37,617 nucleotides of DNA, taken from a virus. The stretch is taken from positions 1 to 37,617 of the IMG/VR virus record IMGVR_UViG_3300027232_000011. The stretch is one strand, 5' to 3'. The position numbers were made by a program, and so were the translations under genes. The notes under the pieces are model-generated. The model saw only the letters and a program-made list of their open reading frames with translations. It was not told the DNA's origin and ran no database searches. Of the stretch, positions 9,701 to 18,521 are shown piece after piece (within the stretch, counting starts at the first letter, position 1; the number at the start of each line of letters is the position of its first letter).

Positions 9701-11151
9701 AATCCAACAATGTTATAAGAGCCGCCACCTTGAAATGCATCAAAAACAATATTTTGCGATGGCAATGGAAAAGCATAGTTCTTACCATTTCCATAGTTTC
9801 TAGTAACTACAGCTGCATACCAAAACCCACTTAAGTCTTCTCTTATTGCTAACAAGTAAGGAGTTAGCGAATACATTATTTTACTAAAGCTAGTGGTTGC
9901 TGTATTCTGAGTTAATGTAATATCTATTGCGGTTGCAGGCGTGTCATACCCTTCTAAGTTGTTAGCTAGAAACAATCTATTAGACGTGAACTCTAATGAC
10001 TGAGAAGTAATAGGTATTGAATCAAAAGCTTTTGCGCAATATGCAGGATCTAAAGTTTCTACAATAATAGATCCATCATAGTTCTGCACTGTTATGTACG
10101 GAACTAAAAATGGACTTGTATTGTGTTCGTAAACTAATTGAGCGTCTGTGTAATAAACAGGACCCATACCAAAATTGTATTCTCTGGAAGTTGTATCGTA
10201 TTTATCAAAGGTTCTAATTACATCGAATGTATTAGTGTCTAAATACCTCATAACAAAATCAACCTTCTTCCAATTGTCTGGTATTTTTTGATCTTTACTT
10301 AAACTAATTGTTATAACATTTCCAAAGAATGGATCAACTTCAACTTCTTCTTGTCTTGCAGGAAGTGATGTTATACTGAACGGAGATAAAACAGAAATGA
10401 ATCCATCTTCATTCAATATTCTATACATAAACTGAACAGCCTTGAATTGTAATGTAGCTGCCTTTGTTGGATCAGATCCTCTATCTGCAATCAATGGAAC
10501 AACCCCAGGCTCTGTAATTAAAGACAACTCATTAAGAGTTGGATTGTTGGTTAAGTAATCTTTATTAACATCAACATATCTAACAGGGTTATGACCATCA
10601 GTAAATATTAATTGACTTCCACTTGTTCTAGCAGATATAAAGTATTCAGGCTGAAATGCTAAATTATCAGAAGCAGGGCCTAATACCCAAAATCCACTTA
10701 AAAGAACTGAAGAGTCAGCTATTGATATTGTATTTACTTTAGTTGTGGCATTGTATTTAATAGCGACTTTTACTATCCAAGAGTTTTCTAAAGTAGTGCT
10801 AAAAGCAGGAGTGTATATAAATAAGTAAAAAAACCTTGTGTTATTACTTATGGATTCGGTATCATCTACTGCGTAACCTATACACTTAGCGCCATTCTGA
10901 TTGTAACCAGTAACGCCTAATGTAGAGAATAAAGTAGTCCAATCTGTATTGCCAGCAAATGGCTCTAGAACCCCTAGATCACCTCCAATATTATATCCAC
11001 TCATATCTCCACTCTGACCATCGCTTACGCCCAATAAAGAGCCTAAAGAGAAATGGACATTCATAGCAGAAGAATACGACTCCTTCTCTTGCAAGTGGGG
11101 AGCCGTATCAGTATCTAAACCTTTTGTAAAAAGTTTTGTTATTTGAGCCAT
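6796..11151 (-). CDS. Muzzle / tail stabilization protein (crAss-like)
   Basis: 1451 residues and the last gene of the tail operon. Residues 183-195 carry FTDGHNPVRYVDV, the TDG-x-N-x-x-R motif I know from crAss-like muzzle ('stabilization') proteins. Size and position next to the ring proteins and fibres also fit. In phages of this type the muzzle closes the distal end of the short tail, like the nozzle of T7. Near the C-terminus (about residues 1330-1400) two copies of a GSGY-x-x-AP / GTGY-x-x-TP module are separated by a Gly/Ala/Val-rich stretch, a small beta repeat common in phage tail proteins. There is no GCGTATTATAT motif upstream; the 16-base gap to the fibre gene suggests co-transcription. 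Family assignment is by motif and context, without a search. Confidence 0.75.
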   Translation of the reverse strand: MAQITKLFTKGLDTDTAPHLQEKESYSSAMNVHFSLGSLLGVSDGQSGDMSGYNIGGDLGVLEPFAGNTDWTTLFSTLGVTGYNQNGAKCIGYAVDDTESISNNTRFFYLFIYTPAFSTTLENSWIVKVAIKYNATTKVNTISIADSSVLLSGFWVLGPASDNLAFQPEYFISARTSGSQLIFTDGHNPVRYVDVNKDYLTNNPTLNELSLITEPGVVPLIADRGSDPTKAATLQFKAVQFMYRILNEDGFISVLSPFSITSLPARQEEVEVDPFFGNVITISLSKDQKIPDNWKKVDFVMRYLDTNTFDVIRTFDKYDTTSREYNFGMGPVYYTDAQLVYEHNTSPFLVPYITVQNYDGSIIVETLDPAYCAKAFDSIPITSQSLEFTSNRLFLANNLEGYDTPATAIDITLTQNTATTSFSKIMYSLTPYLLAIREDLSGFWYAAVVTRNYGNGKNYAFPLPSQNIVFDAFQGGGSYNIVGLKSTDYTFISLPQTISEDSLIELSESENFDPLRVSSPSGGQRNARVRIISELNEHWGQKSLYSSLGTNNICVPLYNIGTFSFIITPNMCKVFSPSGYLNNTLNSRKAAFLPSSTYSYGATFYDEALRKSGNKYIGDITIGSYNAGTKTLVESIDVNVTGVQPSGSVPSWAKYYSINLTNNNKASSFLQFVPDIIRFAYKSSAGIIVYDQDEASPIGDYYGVAVPLTSLSDRSQGYAYTEGDLCQFEIYDYNTSTYNGSYTLPVITSIDGYIIVNSPKSNFNNYISYQGKKVQYTSASGSTVNTFVNDFLNDPALITNPKVGDVFLIGNAPVGAWAGQSGFVVYSNSGTWDFSSYAVPYTVVYSYGEYSGTAQYLSVSAGIWTPSGSPSVQYYAYAPAQLNQQVFICTLYTPKTVQRSFYEVAFFGEVSGGSLLAPYNGLSAKLYGDTYIQGSNSEGGAFNVVSKTNNENRYNYWIENSGRITPEDTVGQKGLTNQIRWSNVKIPNSSVNGLSSFDALDVADVDSNAGPITSIILSSKEANLASRLVILCNSGSFIGLIGQAQIYSQDQSTAFLSSAPVLGTIQPITGQWGCISPQGVISYKGMVFWADALNREIIQLAGDGATPISQQKAGFLWNQVFRNLPFDESAISAKNIKIGINPYTSEVFITCPAPNITPTQFPANCGENRLNQYIGDKKVSYVYNYQLNRWVGAYEDNPDQWIRVGDDVFTVGSQYLNNGLNLYKEFDSTPGDFNQSANPSCYISFPISEGYPATIEPLSVILMGQLTTTKTVVYARDSSTSVNNNLTQVTCWNDSNYATREGEKFAPVLRNRLSNNANQSQVLSISPISLGSGYLTAPSVAIGPPDVAGGTQAVAVSIINTAGEVIGYTITNPGTGYTITPAISVGVPPSGGTQATASISVGVAANNTYDYQGIKGDRIRSKTPWVQVTFPAEQQINFQGARLEVKPSSGH

Positions 11152-11167
11152 TAAAAAGCTTTATATA

Positions 11168-13066
11168 TTATTGATATAATTGTATCCATCTGTCACCTAA
11201 GCCATCTACTCTTACTCTTATAAATTCAGCAGGAGCTGGCGGAGCAGGTGTATCTACAAAGTCTTGAGTCATAACTATTGAAGGAGTAGCACCACCTGTA
11301 CCTCTTGCGCCAAAGTAAGAAGCATTTGCAGGAGTTTCCACATCTGTACCGAATACAAACTCATTGCCAGCTACATCTAAAAATATACCTGTAGTTAAAC
11401 CAGCCACTTTAGTTTTAACATTACCTGTAGTAGAATCTACTTCCAAACCTGTGGTTAACGTACCTAAATTAGCGATATTACTTGAGATTATTAACCCTGT
11501 ATTTGATACATAGTTTCCTAATTTAAACACGTCAGTAGATGTATTGATATATAAACCTTCAATATTAGTACCTAAAGTATAAGTATTTGAAGTTGTATTT
11601 ACAACCAATGCTTTTAATCCATTACCTAAGTAGTAAGTATTATTTACTAAGTCAATGTATAATCCAGTACCAGCAGACGAATTTCCAAGTTTAAATATTT
11701 GACTTGCTGCATTTATATTTAATTCAAGATTGCTTCCTGCAAAACCTAATTGGTAAGTTTGGTTATTAGTATCTATGAATAAACCTTTTGTAGAATATTC
11801 TCCTAGTTTATACAAGTTACTATTGATATTTACAGATAACCCTTTTGTTGTAATACCAACACTAGCTGTGTTAGCAGTATCATCAAGAGTTAAATTGATT
11901 GAACTATTACCAGCAATCATTGTTGTTGCAGTATAGTTATAACCAAATGTTGCAGAACCAAGTCTACCTGTTGTAGCAGTTAATGATAAACCATATCCTG
12001 CAAAAGTACCTAATATATAAGTTTCTGCTGCTAAATTTATAAATAAACCTTTACCAACTGTTTGGTTTGCTAAATTATATATGTCACCAGCTGCGTTATT
12101 GTATACATAAAGCCCATTTCCTGAAGATAATGAACCTAAATTTATAGTAGCAGCTAACGGTACTGAATAGTCAATTTTTAACCCATAAGTTGGTGTTCCT
12201 AATGTGTAATCATCAGTAGTTAAATCAACAAACAAACCTTTTGTTGCGTCTCCTAAACTTGCTACGTTAGCAGTATCATTAAGAGATAAATTAATTGAAC
12301 CATTACCTGCGAATAATGATGTAGCGTTATAATTATATGCCCAAGTAGATGTACCTAAATAACCATTAGATGCATTTATCACAACACCTTCGCTTGTAGA
12401 TGTGTTACCTAACTTAGAAACAGTATTTGCTGTATCAACAGACAAACCCTTGTTTGCATCAATATCTCCAATCTTGTGAATATTGTTAGCAAAGTCTAAT
12501 TTGATACCTTTGTTAGCAGTAGCTTTTTTACTGTTAATTACTTGGTTTTTATCATCTATTGTAAGTATAACATCGTTACCTACTGAGTCAGTATCACCAC
12601 ATTGAAAGTAAGGACCAGTAGTAGTAGATTTGTTTGCTACAAAACTACCACCTACCATTTTAATTTCGTCAGTAGTACGTTGCAAATAACTTGCTACTAA
12701 GCTAGAACCATTACTGTATGGTATGAAACCAGCTGGGATAACAGAAGCAACACCAAACTCAATTAAGTTCCAGTATCCATTGCTTCCTGCTGGGAAGTTA
12801 ATAGTTGACTCTTGGGTTAAACTCCAGTAGTAAATACCATTGTCAGAAACAGTTGCATCGCTTGTAACAAATGCTAATTGTGAGTCATCATTTGTAACAC
12901 CTGCTAATGAGTTTGTAGTAGCAACAACTTGAATAGCATTTTGAGAGAACAAATATTCTACTTCTTGTTGTATTCCTTTTAAAGAAGTATCTGTCCACTC
13001 AATCTTTCCAGATGTTGTGCTTTTTGCGTTAGCAATTAAGTTTGTTAAATTATTTAAAGTTGCCAT
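11168..13066 (-). CDS. Beta-solenoid tail fibre with ~20-residue repeats
   Basis: 632 residues. Residues 1-105 are homologous to the N-termini of the 172- and 999-residue neighbours (IQ-x-x-V near residue 33, GYWNLIEFG near 97), so this is a shared tail-attachment domain. Residues about 186-575 consist of some 19 units of 16-30 residues with the pattern GL-x-[IV]-[DN]-x(4-6)-Y-x-LG, as in KGLFIDTNNQTYQLG. These should stack as a trimeric beta-helix shaft. A stretch of about 56 residues at 235 recurs at 367 with 32 identities. The last 60 residues (PAPPAPAEFIRVRVDG..RWIQLYQ) form a small tip. It probably helps recognise the host surface. Confidence 0.8.
   Translation of the reverse strand: MATLNNLTNLIANAKSTTSGKIEWTDTSLKGIQQEVEYLFSQNAIQVVATTNSLAGVTNDDSQLAFVTSDATVSDNGIYYWSLTQESTINFPAGSNGYWNLIEFGVASVIPAGFIPYSNGSSLVASYLQRTTDEIKMVGGSFVANKSTTTGPYFQCGDTDSVGNDVILTIDDKNQVINSKKATANKGIKLDFANNIHKIGDIDANKGLSVDTANTVSKLGNTSTSEGVVINASNGYLGTSTWAYNYNATSLFAGNGSINLSLNDTANVASLGDATKGLFVDLTTDDYTLGTPTYGLKIDYSVPLAATINLGSLSSGNGLYVYNNAAGDIYNLANQTVGKGLFINLAAETYILGTFAGYGLSLTATTGRLGSATFGYNYTATTMIAGNSSINLTLDDTANTASVGITTKGLSVNINSNLYKLGEYSTKGLFIDTNNQTYQLGFAGSNLELNINAASQIFKLGNSSAGTGLYIDLVNNTYYLGNGLKALVVNTTSNTYTLGTNIEGLYINTSTDVFKLGNYVSNTGLIISSNIANLGTLTTGLEVDSTTGNVKTKVAGLTTGIFLDVAGNEFVFGTDVETPANASYFGARGTGGATPSIVMTQDFVDTPAPPAPAEFIRVRVDGLGDRWIQLYQ
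11342..12511 (-). repeat. Coding tandem repeats of the solenoid fibre
   Basis: This is the DNA for the roughly 19 GL-x-[IV]-[DN]...Y-x-LG units. A larger duplication is visible in it: 12197-12364 and 11801-11968 encode related 56-residue blocks with a constant offset of 396 bases. Short and long duplications together suggest growth by unequal recombination. Confidence 0.7.
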
Positions 13067-13075
13067 ATTTTAATT

Positions 13076-13594
13076 TTATAATGTGTGAACTACGTCTGAT
13101 GGATCTTTGTATTTTAAAACTCCAGCTTGAGCATATAAAACAATACCTGCTGATGGAGCAGATGGAACTGTAGTTACATTTGGTAGATATAAAGGACTTT
13201 GTACTTTTAATACTCCGTCTTTAGCATATACATTTACCCCTCCTGTAGGAGCGGCTAAATCAGTTCCCACATTTGGAAAAAAGTTTCCAATAGCTTGCAA
13301 TTTCCAAAAACCACCATCGTTTGCCATCAAAACATTGCTACCATTTGCTGGGCCACTTCCTGGAGGAAACCAAGTATAAACACCAACTCCTTGAACAATT
13401 GCATTTTGAGAATTGTTTTTACCTTGAGCGTTTAAATCAGTAACCGTAGGCACTACAATACAGCCACGTGCCCTGATCTCCTCAACGATATCGTCTTGGA
13501 TTATTTTCAATCCATTAGTGCCAGACCAGCTCACCGTATTATTAGGTGTCTGATCGGCATTAAAGATTTTATTAAGTAAGTTTGTAATAAACAT
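13076..13594 (-). CDS. Short tail fibre / adaptor sharing the anchor domain
   Basis: 172 residues. Residues 1-103 closely resemble the start of the 999-residue fibre: both have NKIF, NNTVSWSG-x-NGLK, IQ-[ED]-DIV and ANDGG at matching places. The remaining 70 residues contain two copies of an AP-[ST]-[GA]-G-[VI]-x-[VL]-YA-x-x-GVLK unit, ending in a VVHTL tip typical of short phage fibres. A GCGTATTATAT motif lies 17 bases before the ATG, so it begins a transcript that can continue into the solenoid fibre and muzzle. It may be an adaptor that competes for or extends the same binding site as the long fibres; that is inference. Confidence 0.75.
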   Translation of the reverse strand: MFITNLLNKIFNADQTPNNTVSWSGTNGLKIIQDDIVEEIRARGCIVVPTVTDLNAQGKNNSQNAIVQGVGVYTWFPPGSGPANGSNVLMANDGGFWKLQAIGNFFPNVGTDLAAPTGGVNVYAKDGVLKVQSPLYLPNVTTVPSAPSAGIVLYAQAGVLKYKDPSDVVHTL

Positions 13595-13611
13595 CGTTAT
13601 CGGTATTTAGT

Positions 13612-13622
13612 ATATAATACGC
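13612..13622 (-). promoter_or_regulatory. GCGTATTATAT motif before short fibre
   Basis: Exact minus-strand copy, 17 bases before the ATG at 13594, in the 33-base gap after the stop of the 97-residue gene. It would start a short-fibre, solenoid-fibre, muzzle transcript. Confidence 0.65.
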
Positions 13623-13627
13623 TTTAA

Positions 13628-13921
13628 TTAGTTCAATTCTGCCCCTGGAACAAAGGTTAAATTCAACTGTTCAGCAGCCCAATCCATAATCCAATTGTTA
13701 CTTCCGTCCCATTGTGGGTACTCATTTGGTTCTAATGTAAGGTTACCTTGAGCCAATTGAGTCTCAGTAGCAGGCTCTACAGTTGCATCACTTGCTAATA
13801 ATTGATAATAGAATGTTGCTGTATCCAATAGATTGTCAGAAATTGAAATCATACTAAATAAGTTAGCGTTTTCGCTTTTACCGTTTGTCCAGATTGATAC
13901 TGGGTTAATTGCTCTTTGCAT
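13628..13921 (-). CDS. Small tail-associated protein
   Basis: 97 residues with no signal peptide or membrane segment. It begins MQRAINPVSIWTNGK and has an acidic C-terminal half with YPQWDGSNNWIMDWAAEQL. It sits between two fibre genes, 20 bases after the 999-residue fibre, so a structural or fibre-accessory role is plausible. Similar small proteins with a W-D-x-S-x-x-W segment occur beside fibre genes of other aquatic phages, as far as I recall. The exact function is unknown. Confidence 0.65.
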   Translation of the reverse strand: MQRAINPVSIWTNGKSENANLFSMISISDNLLDTATFYYQLLASDATVEPATETQLAQGNLTLEPNEYPQWDGSNNWIMDWAAEQLNLTFVPGAELN

Positions 13922-13941
13922 TTTATTTTATTTAAAGTTTA

Positions 13942-16941
13942 TTAATTTACTTGATTTACTGTTAATATTGCTGATGCTGCACTTGGTGGTGGAGAACCTG
14001 CTGGATAAAACTCTATTGATACTCTTGTGTGGTCTGAAGTTGACCATACCAATTGGAAGAAATCTCCAGCTGCCGCTTCTACAAAGTAGTTCCAAGCTGC
14101 AATAATTGTACCTGGTGTGCCTCCGTGAGAGTTAGGTACTGATACAAATCCAGCAGTTGCAGGAATGTCGTCGAGAGACGTATTTCCATTCTTTCTTAAC
14201 CAAATTGTAACATCTTTTATTTGTCCATCTGTGTTTTGTAATTGTAAACTAAATTGGATATTATATACACCATTATTTACCATTTCAATATAAGTAGCAT
14301 CTCCAAAAGGGTCATTAATTACATTCACACCATAGCCACTAATATCAGGAGTTGAAAACTTAACTCCATATCCTGTATTACTAGAAGCAGCCGTTTGAGT
14401 TGTATCTTCTTGCCAAGCGCCAAATGATTTAGTTGGAATAGAAGGTATTGCTTGGGTTGATAAAACCCCTGTATTGTCAGCTACAACCATTTGTGTACCA
14501 CCGCCACCTAATGAACTAAGTGTAGTTGTTCCGCTAACTCTTGCTGTTCCGCTTAAATCTAATTTGTATGAAGCTGTTGGGGTTGTTCCAATACCTACAC
14601 TACCAGCTATATAACTTTTAGCACCACCACTTAAATATAAGTCATAGTGGTTAGATGCAGAATTTAATGTACTTGAAAATGCATATATAGTAGCATTTGT
14701 TTCACTTGTTATTGTAGGGGAAAAATTGTATCCGTGTAAAGCAATTGTTCCTGCTGTAATGTTAATTGCCCCAACCGCTCTAAAATAAGAATTTGACTCA
14801 GCATTTACTTGAGTATTACCATTATAAGAAGTTGAAAATCCATATCCTTGACCGCCTATATTTACATTAAAACTTCTTGGATTTGAGTTAGTAGTAGATA
14901 TTGCACCTCCACTTGTATAATAACCTGTAATAGTTATTGCTTGAGAGTTTGCAGCAGCTGCTCCTAAAACTAATGAGCCACTATTTACATATCCTGTTAA
15001 TACATTTCTAAATATACCTGTGCCGTTCACGTCTAATTTATAACCAGCATCTGTTGACGTTCCAATTAAAAGATTACCTGTATATTGTAATCTCATTTGC
15101 TCTGAAAAGTTATAATACCATATGTGAGAATGGCTTACACCATTTCTTGAACAATTGTATTTAACGGTTCCACCACTTCCATTCATATTGCCATACCAAA
15201 CATCACCACCTGCAATAGTGCCAACAAAACCAACACTTACTGGCTGGTTATATGTATTTTGAACTGTTGCTTGTGGATTTGCATAAAATCTACCAACAAC
15301 TGATTGACTATTAAAAGTAAAATACACATCAGCATTAGAGTTCATTGAAAAATTTGAACTGCCAGCGCCAACCAGAGCAAGTGGTTGTGTATCTCCATTC
15401 ATAATAACTTGAGCAGCAGAAGAACCTCTTGATGTGAAGTTTATATTGCCTGTACCAAAATCATTTAGTATTGATATATTGCCTGCTCCGTAATTATATA
15501 TATATCCATCATTTGCAGCAACAGTTTTATATGCAGTTGATGTTGCAGAGTATTTCCCTAAAGAAGCACCACCATTGCTTGAAATAGCTTTTATTGCAGA
15601 AGAAGCAGTTGTACCAGAAGTAGTATTAGAAACAATTAATGATGTTTCTGCGTTTTGATTTAAAGAAACTAAAGAGTTACCTTGAAATCTAGTCGTACCA
15701 ACAATATCTAATTTATAACCAGCATCTGTTGTTGTTCCTATAAGTACATTACCATTTGTGTTAAATTGCGTACCAGTAGAACCTATTGCATTAACTTTTA
15801 ATACTGGCGTCCACGCTACATTACCTTGCTGTACAGTTAATGCCGCATTGCCATTTGTGCCTGTTATGGTTGTAGCAAAATTAGATGTCATTCCGCCACC
15901 ACCACTTAAATTCAAATTATATCCATTAGCAAATATAACCATTGCATTAGATGCATATTGCGTGTAAATACGCATCTGATGACCACTTGTTGTATTAGGG
16001 AAAAACAATGTGGCATCAGCAGCTCCTCCTATTGTAATACTTGTTTGGAATCTTCCTGTTCCATTGACATCTAACTTGTAACTAGGGGTAGTTGTTCCTA
16101 TACCTATATTTGTTCCATCATCATAAACTAAACTATTGTTTAAACTAGAACTACTTGTCCATTTAGATAAATAGTTAGTAGTGCCAGTACCAGTTACAGG
16201 GTTGGTTATTACCGATTGATATTGAGGAATATTTAATGTAGAACCTACTAATGTAGCAGCACCACTTGTACCAGTTGTAGTAAGCGTTATTGCATTTTGT
16301 TTACTATTAAATGTAGACCAATCAGTAGGAGATAATACACCTCTGTTCACAGCAGAAGCCGTAGGTACACTTAATGTAATTACAGGGGTAGTAGTAGGAT
16401 TAGCTACAGTAGAACTTAAATCAGTTCCAGATGTATTTAAAGTTAATGCAGACACATTGGTTACCGTACCACCTGTAGGAGTAGGTAATGTACCTAATGT
16501 ACCATCGCCTTTAATGTATTGAGCAGATGTACCATTAGCAGCTATATCTATAACACCACTTGTAGTTACAGGGCTATTAGTAACAGTAAATGCAGCAGGT
16601 GCTGTAATACCAATACTTGTTACCGTTCCATCTGTATCACCTATTGTTTCTTGAACCCATACACCTCCATCATTAGCAGGGAATATAGTAGTACCATTCG
16701 GTGTACCACTTGCTTGCCAGCGAAAGAATGCGTTGTCTTGAACATAACAAAGGATAGCATTATTAAACCCTTGATTTGCTAAAGCAGCAGTTGTAGGCAC
16801 AGTAAAGAAAGTTCTTTGTCTGATAGTATCTACAATATCCTCTTGAATAGATTTTAAGCCATTAGACCCAGACCAACTAACTGTGTTGTTTTGAGTCTGA
16901 TTAGCTCTAAAAATTTTATTTATTAATGCTTGTATGGTCAT
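13942..16941 (-). CDS. Long tail fibre with C1q/TNF-like tip
   Basis: 999 residues. Residues 1-105 are the anchor domain shared with the two neighbouring fibre genes. Next come low-complexity Thr/Ser/Gly filament repeats (GTVTSIGITAP, SAVNRGVLS). Four modules with an IG-T-T..YKLD-[VIL]-x-GT motif follow, encoded near 16063-16110, 15693-15740, 15025-15072 and 14551-14598. The C-terminal 150 residues (SFGAWQEDT..., YNIQFSLQLQN, WLRKNGN, FFQLVWST, VSIEFYPAG) look like a C1q/TNF-type jelly-roll head, the usual receptor-binding end. No S74 self-cleaving chaperone motif is visible. The stop is followed closely by the small tail gene, and the gene starts 2 bases after ring protein 1, so it is in the ring operon. 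Confidence 0.85.
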   Translation of the reverse strand: MTIQALINKIFRANQTQNNTVSWSGSNGLKSIQEDIVDTIRQRTFFTVPTTAALANQGFNNAILCYVQDNAFFRWQASGTPNGTTIFPANDGGVWVQETIGDTDGTVTSIGITAPAAFTVTNSPVTTSGVIDIAANGTSAQYIKGDGTLGTLPTPTGGTVTNVSALTLNTSGTDLSSTVANPTTTPVITLSVPTASAVNRGVLSPTDWSTFNSKQNAITLTTTGTSGAATLVGSTLNIPQYQSVITNPVTGTGTTNYLSKWTSSSSLNNSLVYDDGTNIGIGTTTPSYKLDVNGTGRFQTSITIGGAADATLFFPNTTSGHQMRIYTQYASNAMVIFANGYNLNLSGGGGMTSNFATTITGTNGNAALTVQQGNVAWTPVLKVNAIGSTGTQFNTNGNVLIGTTTDAGYKLDIVGTTRFQGNSLVSLNQNAETSLIVSNTTSGTTASSAIKAISSNGGASLGKYSATSTAYKTVAANDGYIYNYGAGNISILNDFGTGNINFTSRGSSAAQVIMNGDTQPLALVGAGSSNFSMNSNADVYFTFNSQSVVGRFYANPQATVQNTYNQPVSVGFVGTIAGGDVWYGNMNGSGGTVKYNCSRNGVSHSHIWYYNFSEQMRLQYTGNLLIGTSTDAGYKLDVNGTGIFRNVLTGYVNSGSLVLGAAAANSQAITITGYYTSGGAISTTNSNPRSFNVNIGGQGYGFSTSYNGNTQVNAESNSYFRAVGAINITAGTIALHGYNFSPTITSETNATIYAFSSTLNSASNHYDLYLSGGAKSYIAGSVGIGTTPTASYKLDLSGTARVSGTTTLSSLGGGGTQMVVADNTGVLSTQAIPSIPTKSFGAWQEDTTQTAASSNTGYGVKFSTPDISGYGVNVINDPFGDATYIEMVNNGVYNIQFSLQLQNTDGQIKDVTIWLRKNGNTSLDDIPATAGFVSVPNSHGGTPGTIIAAWNYFVEAAAGDFFQLVWSTSDHTRVSIEFYPAGSPPPSAASAILTVNQVN

Positions 16942-16943
16942 AT

Positions 16944-17867
16944 TTATTCTCTTGTTCTGCCAAACGCAGCTTGTAATGAACGCTTGATATCTGTAGTAGT
17001 AAGATTGTCGTTTTTAGCTCTAAGTAATCTAAACTCCTGATCGTAAATTTGTTTTCTCAAGCCAGCTTCTTGTAATCCGTTACGTCTTACAGATGCTATT
17101 TTATAGCTAATATAAGCCTCAATAACAACTTGCGCCTTCTTAGGAATCATAGACATAGAGTCTACATTTCCAACTCCTACATAGCACAAATAAAGTTCCC
17201 TTCCTGGGAAATTAGACGGACAAGTTATAATTCCTTGTTCTACATTTATGTTTACAGAGTCAACTCTGTTTCCGTCTGCATAACCAAATGCTCTACCTTT
17301 TAATTGGCCCCAATCATTATAAATATCTGAATAGAAAAAAGGAACAAAACCTTGGTATGGAGTATATGTTTGTCCAACTGGTGAAACAGTAGGATTAAAA
17401 ACAGCAGGAGGAGCAATAGGATCTTGAGTAGTAAAGTCATCCATATAGAAATCTGTTGCCCAAAAGTCTGCTTCGTTGCAAGATTCTCCTACCCAATTCA
17501 TCCACTCTCCAGATGTATTCATCTCTCCAGGAATCTCACTAAATTCACTTGGATTATATTGAGCAAGTCCATCACTATAAGGAAAAGGCATAATCCCTTT
17601 TCTTATTCCTATCGGTCTCCAATATTGACCAACTCTAATTCCAGCACTTACGTAATCTGTGTAATCGCTAGGTAAATCCCACCAGTCTTGGCAGTCTCTA
17701 ATTAATATTTTATGGTTAACCAATTGGAGAGATGTAACAGATAACTCACGTACAGCCTCAGCTGCAAAAGTAAGCACCTTTGCGTAGTTATGAATGGTTT
17801 TGCCATTCTTAAATAACCACGCATTGATTATCTCATCCAATGATACAAAAGCTCCGTTTGGTGTCAT
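16944..17867 (-). CDS. Ring protein 1-type tail tube protein (crAss-like)
   Basis: 307 residues, Trp- and Tyr-rich, and mostly beta before a helical C-terminus. The segment SMSMIPKKAQVVIEAYISYK near residue 237, followed by a basic helix with QEAGLRKQIYDQEFRLLRAK, is characteristic of crAss-like 'tail tubular' ring proteins that stack below the portal. It is the last of three adjacent ring-type genes and leads straight into the fibre, matching the order rings, then muzzle. Which numbered ring it is cannot be settled without alignment. Confidence 0.7.
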   Translation of the reverse strand: MTPNGAFVSLDEIINAWLFKNGKTIHNYAKVLTFAAEAVRELSVTSLQLVNHKILIRDCQDWWDLPSDYTDYVSAGIRVGQYWRPIGIRKGIMPFPYSDGLAQYNPSEFSEIPGEMNTSGEWMNWVGESCNEADFWATDFYMDDFTTQDPIAPPAVFNPTVSPVGQTYTPYQGFVPFFYSDIYNDWGQLKGRAFGYADGNRVDSVNINVEQGIITCPSNFPGRELYLCYVGVGNVDSMSMIPKKAQVVIEAYISYKIASVRRNGLQEAGLRKQIYDQEFRLLRAKNDNLTTTDIKRSLQAAFGRTRE

Positions 17868-17873
17868 TTGTTA

Positions 17874-18521
17874 TTATTTTATAAAGTTCTCTGGTGATGC
17901 TTGTAAGCTTTCGTCTCTGATTGTTCTAGGCTCAGCAATGTAGATTGAAACAACAGCTTGGATAGCTTGCTCTTCTAATTCTGGAGACAAAGGCAGTGGA
18001 TCATTTGGACCGAACTGAGATAAGTCAGCAATAGCTATTTTCATATCTACAGTAAACATACCGTCACCAATAATATTTCTATATATTGTTATTTTTTGTC
18101 CTTCCCATACGTAAGGAACTCTACCCAACAAAGAATTAACTTCTTTTACTTGCTGTAATATGTAGTATTGGCCAGCAGGAATAGGAATAAATTCTAACTC
18201 AGGATAGCTAGATGGATATACGCTAAACACACCCATCTTCTCTGGAAGATACATTGGCGTAACAGGGAGCTTCACTGTGCACGTGTCATTTAGCCCACCT
18301 GTTACTGATACGTTTTCATATGTTGCTAAAACAACTCCATCAGGAATTGTAGCACCGTCTATGTTAAATGTTGTATTTAAAACTTCTGTTTTTAATAGTC
18401 TGTTCATCGCAGACTCTAGATGCTTTTCAATCTCAGCATCACGCACACGATCTCTGTTTGATGGGAAACCACCAGACAACATTCTTCTGCAACGCTCAAT
18501 CATTTGTGATTTAGTAGTCAT
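17874..18521 (-). CDS. Ring protein (head-tail connector type)
   Basis: 215 residues. It begins with a helical segment (SQMIERCRRML, AEIEKHLESAMNRLLK) followed by beta strands with a central PVTPMYLPEKMGVFSVYPSS stretch and WEGQKITIYR, a pattern I associate with crAss-like ring proteins. Its start overlaps the stop of the upstream ring gene in a TAATG arrangement (base 18521 shared), indicating translational coupling. It ends 7 bases before ring protein 1. A role in the portal-to-tail ring stack follows from this context. Confidence 0.65.
   Translation of the reverse strand: MTTKSQMIERCRRMLSGGFPSNRDRVRDAEIEKHLESAMNRLLKTEVLNTTFNIDGATIPDGVVLATYENVSVTGGLNDTCTVKLPVTPMYLPEKMGVFSVYPSSYPELEFIPIPAGQYYILQQVKEVNSLLGRVPYVWEGQKITIYRNIIGDGMFTVDMKIAIADLSQFGPNDPLPLSPELEEQAIQAVVSIYIAEPRTIRDESLQASPENFIK

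Noticed and set aside
13594-13942. Frameshift joining the 97- and 172-residue tail genes into one fibre
   Set aside because: Each has its own start, the short fibre begins with a complete anchor domain, and a promoter motif lies between them.
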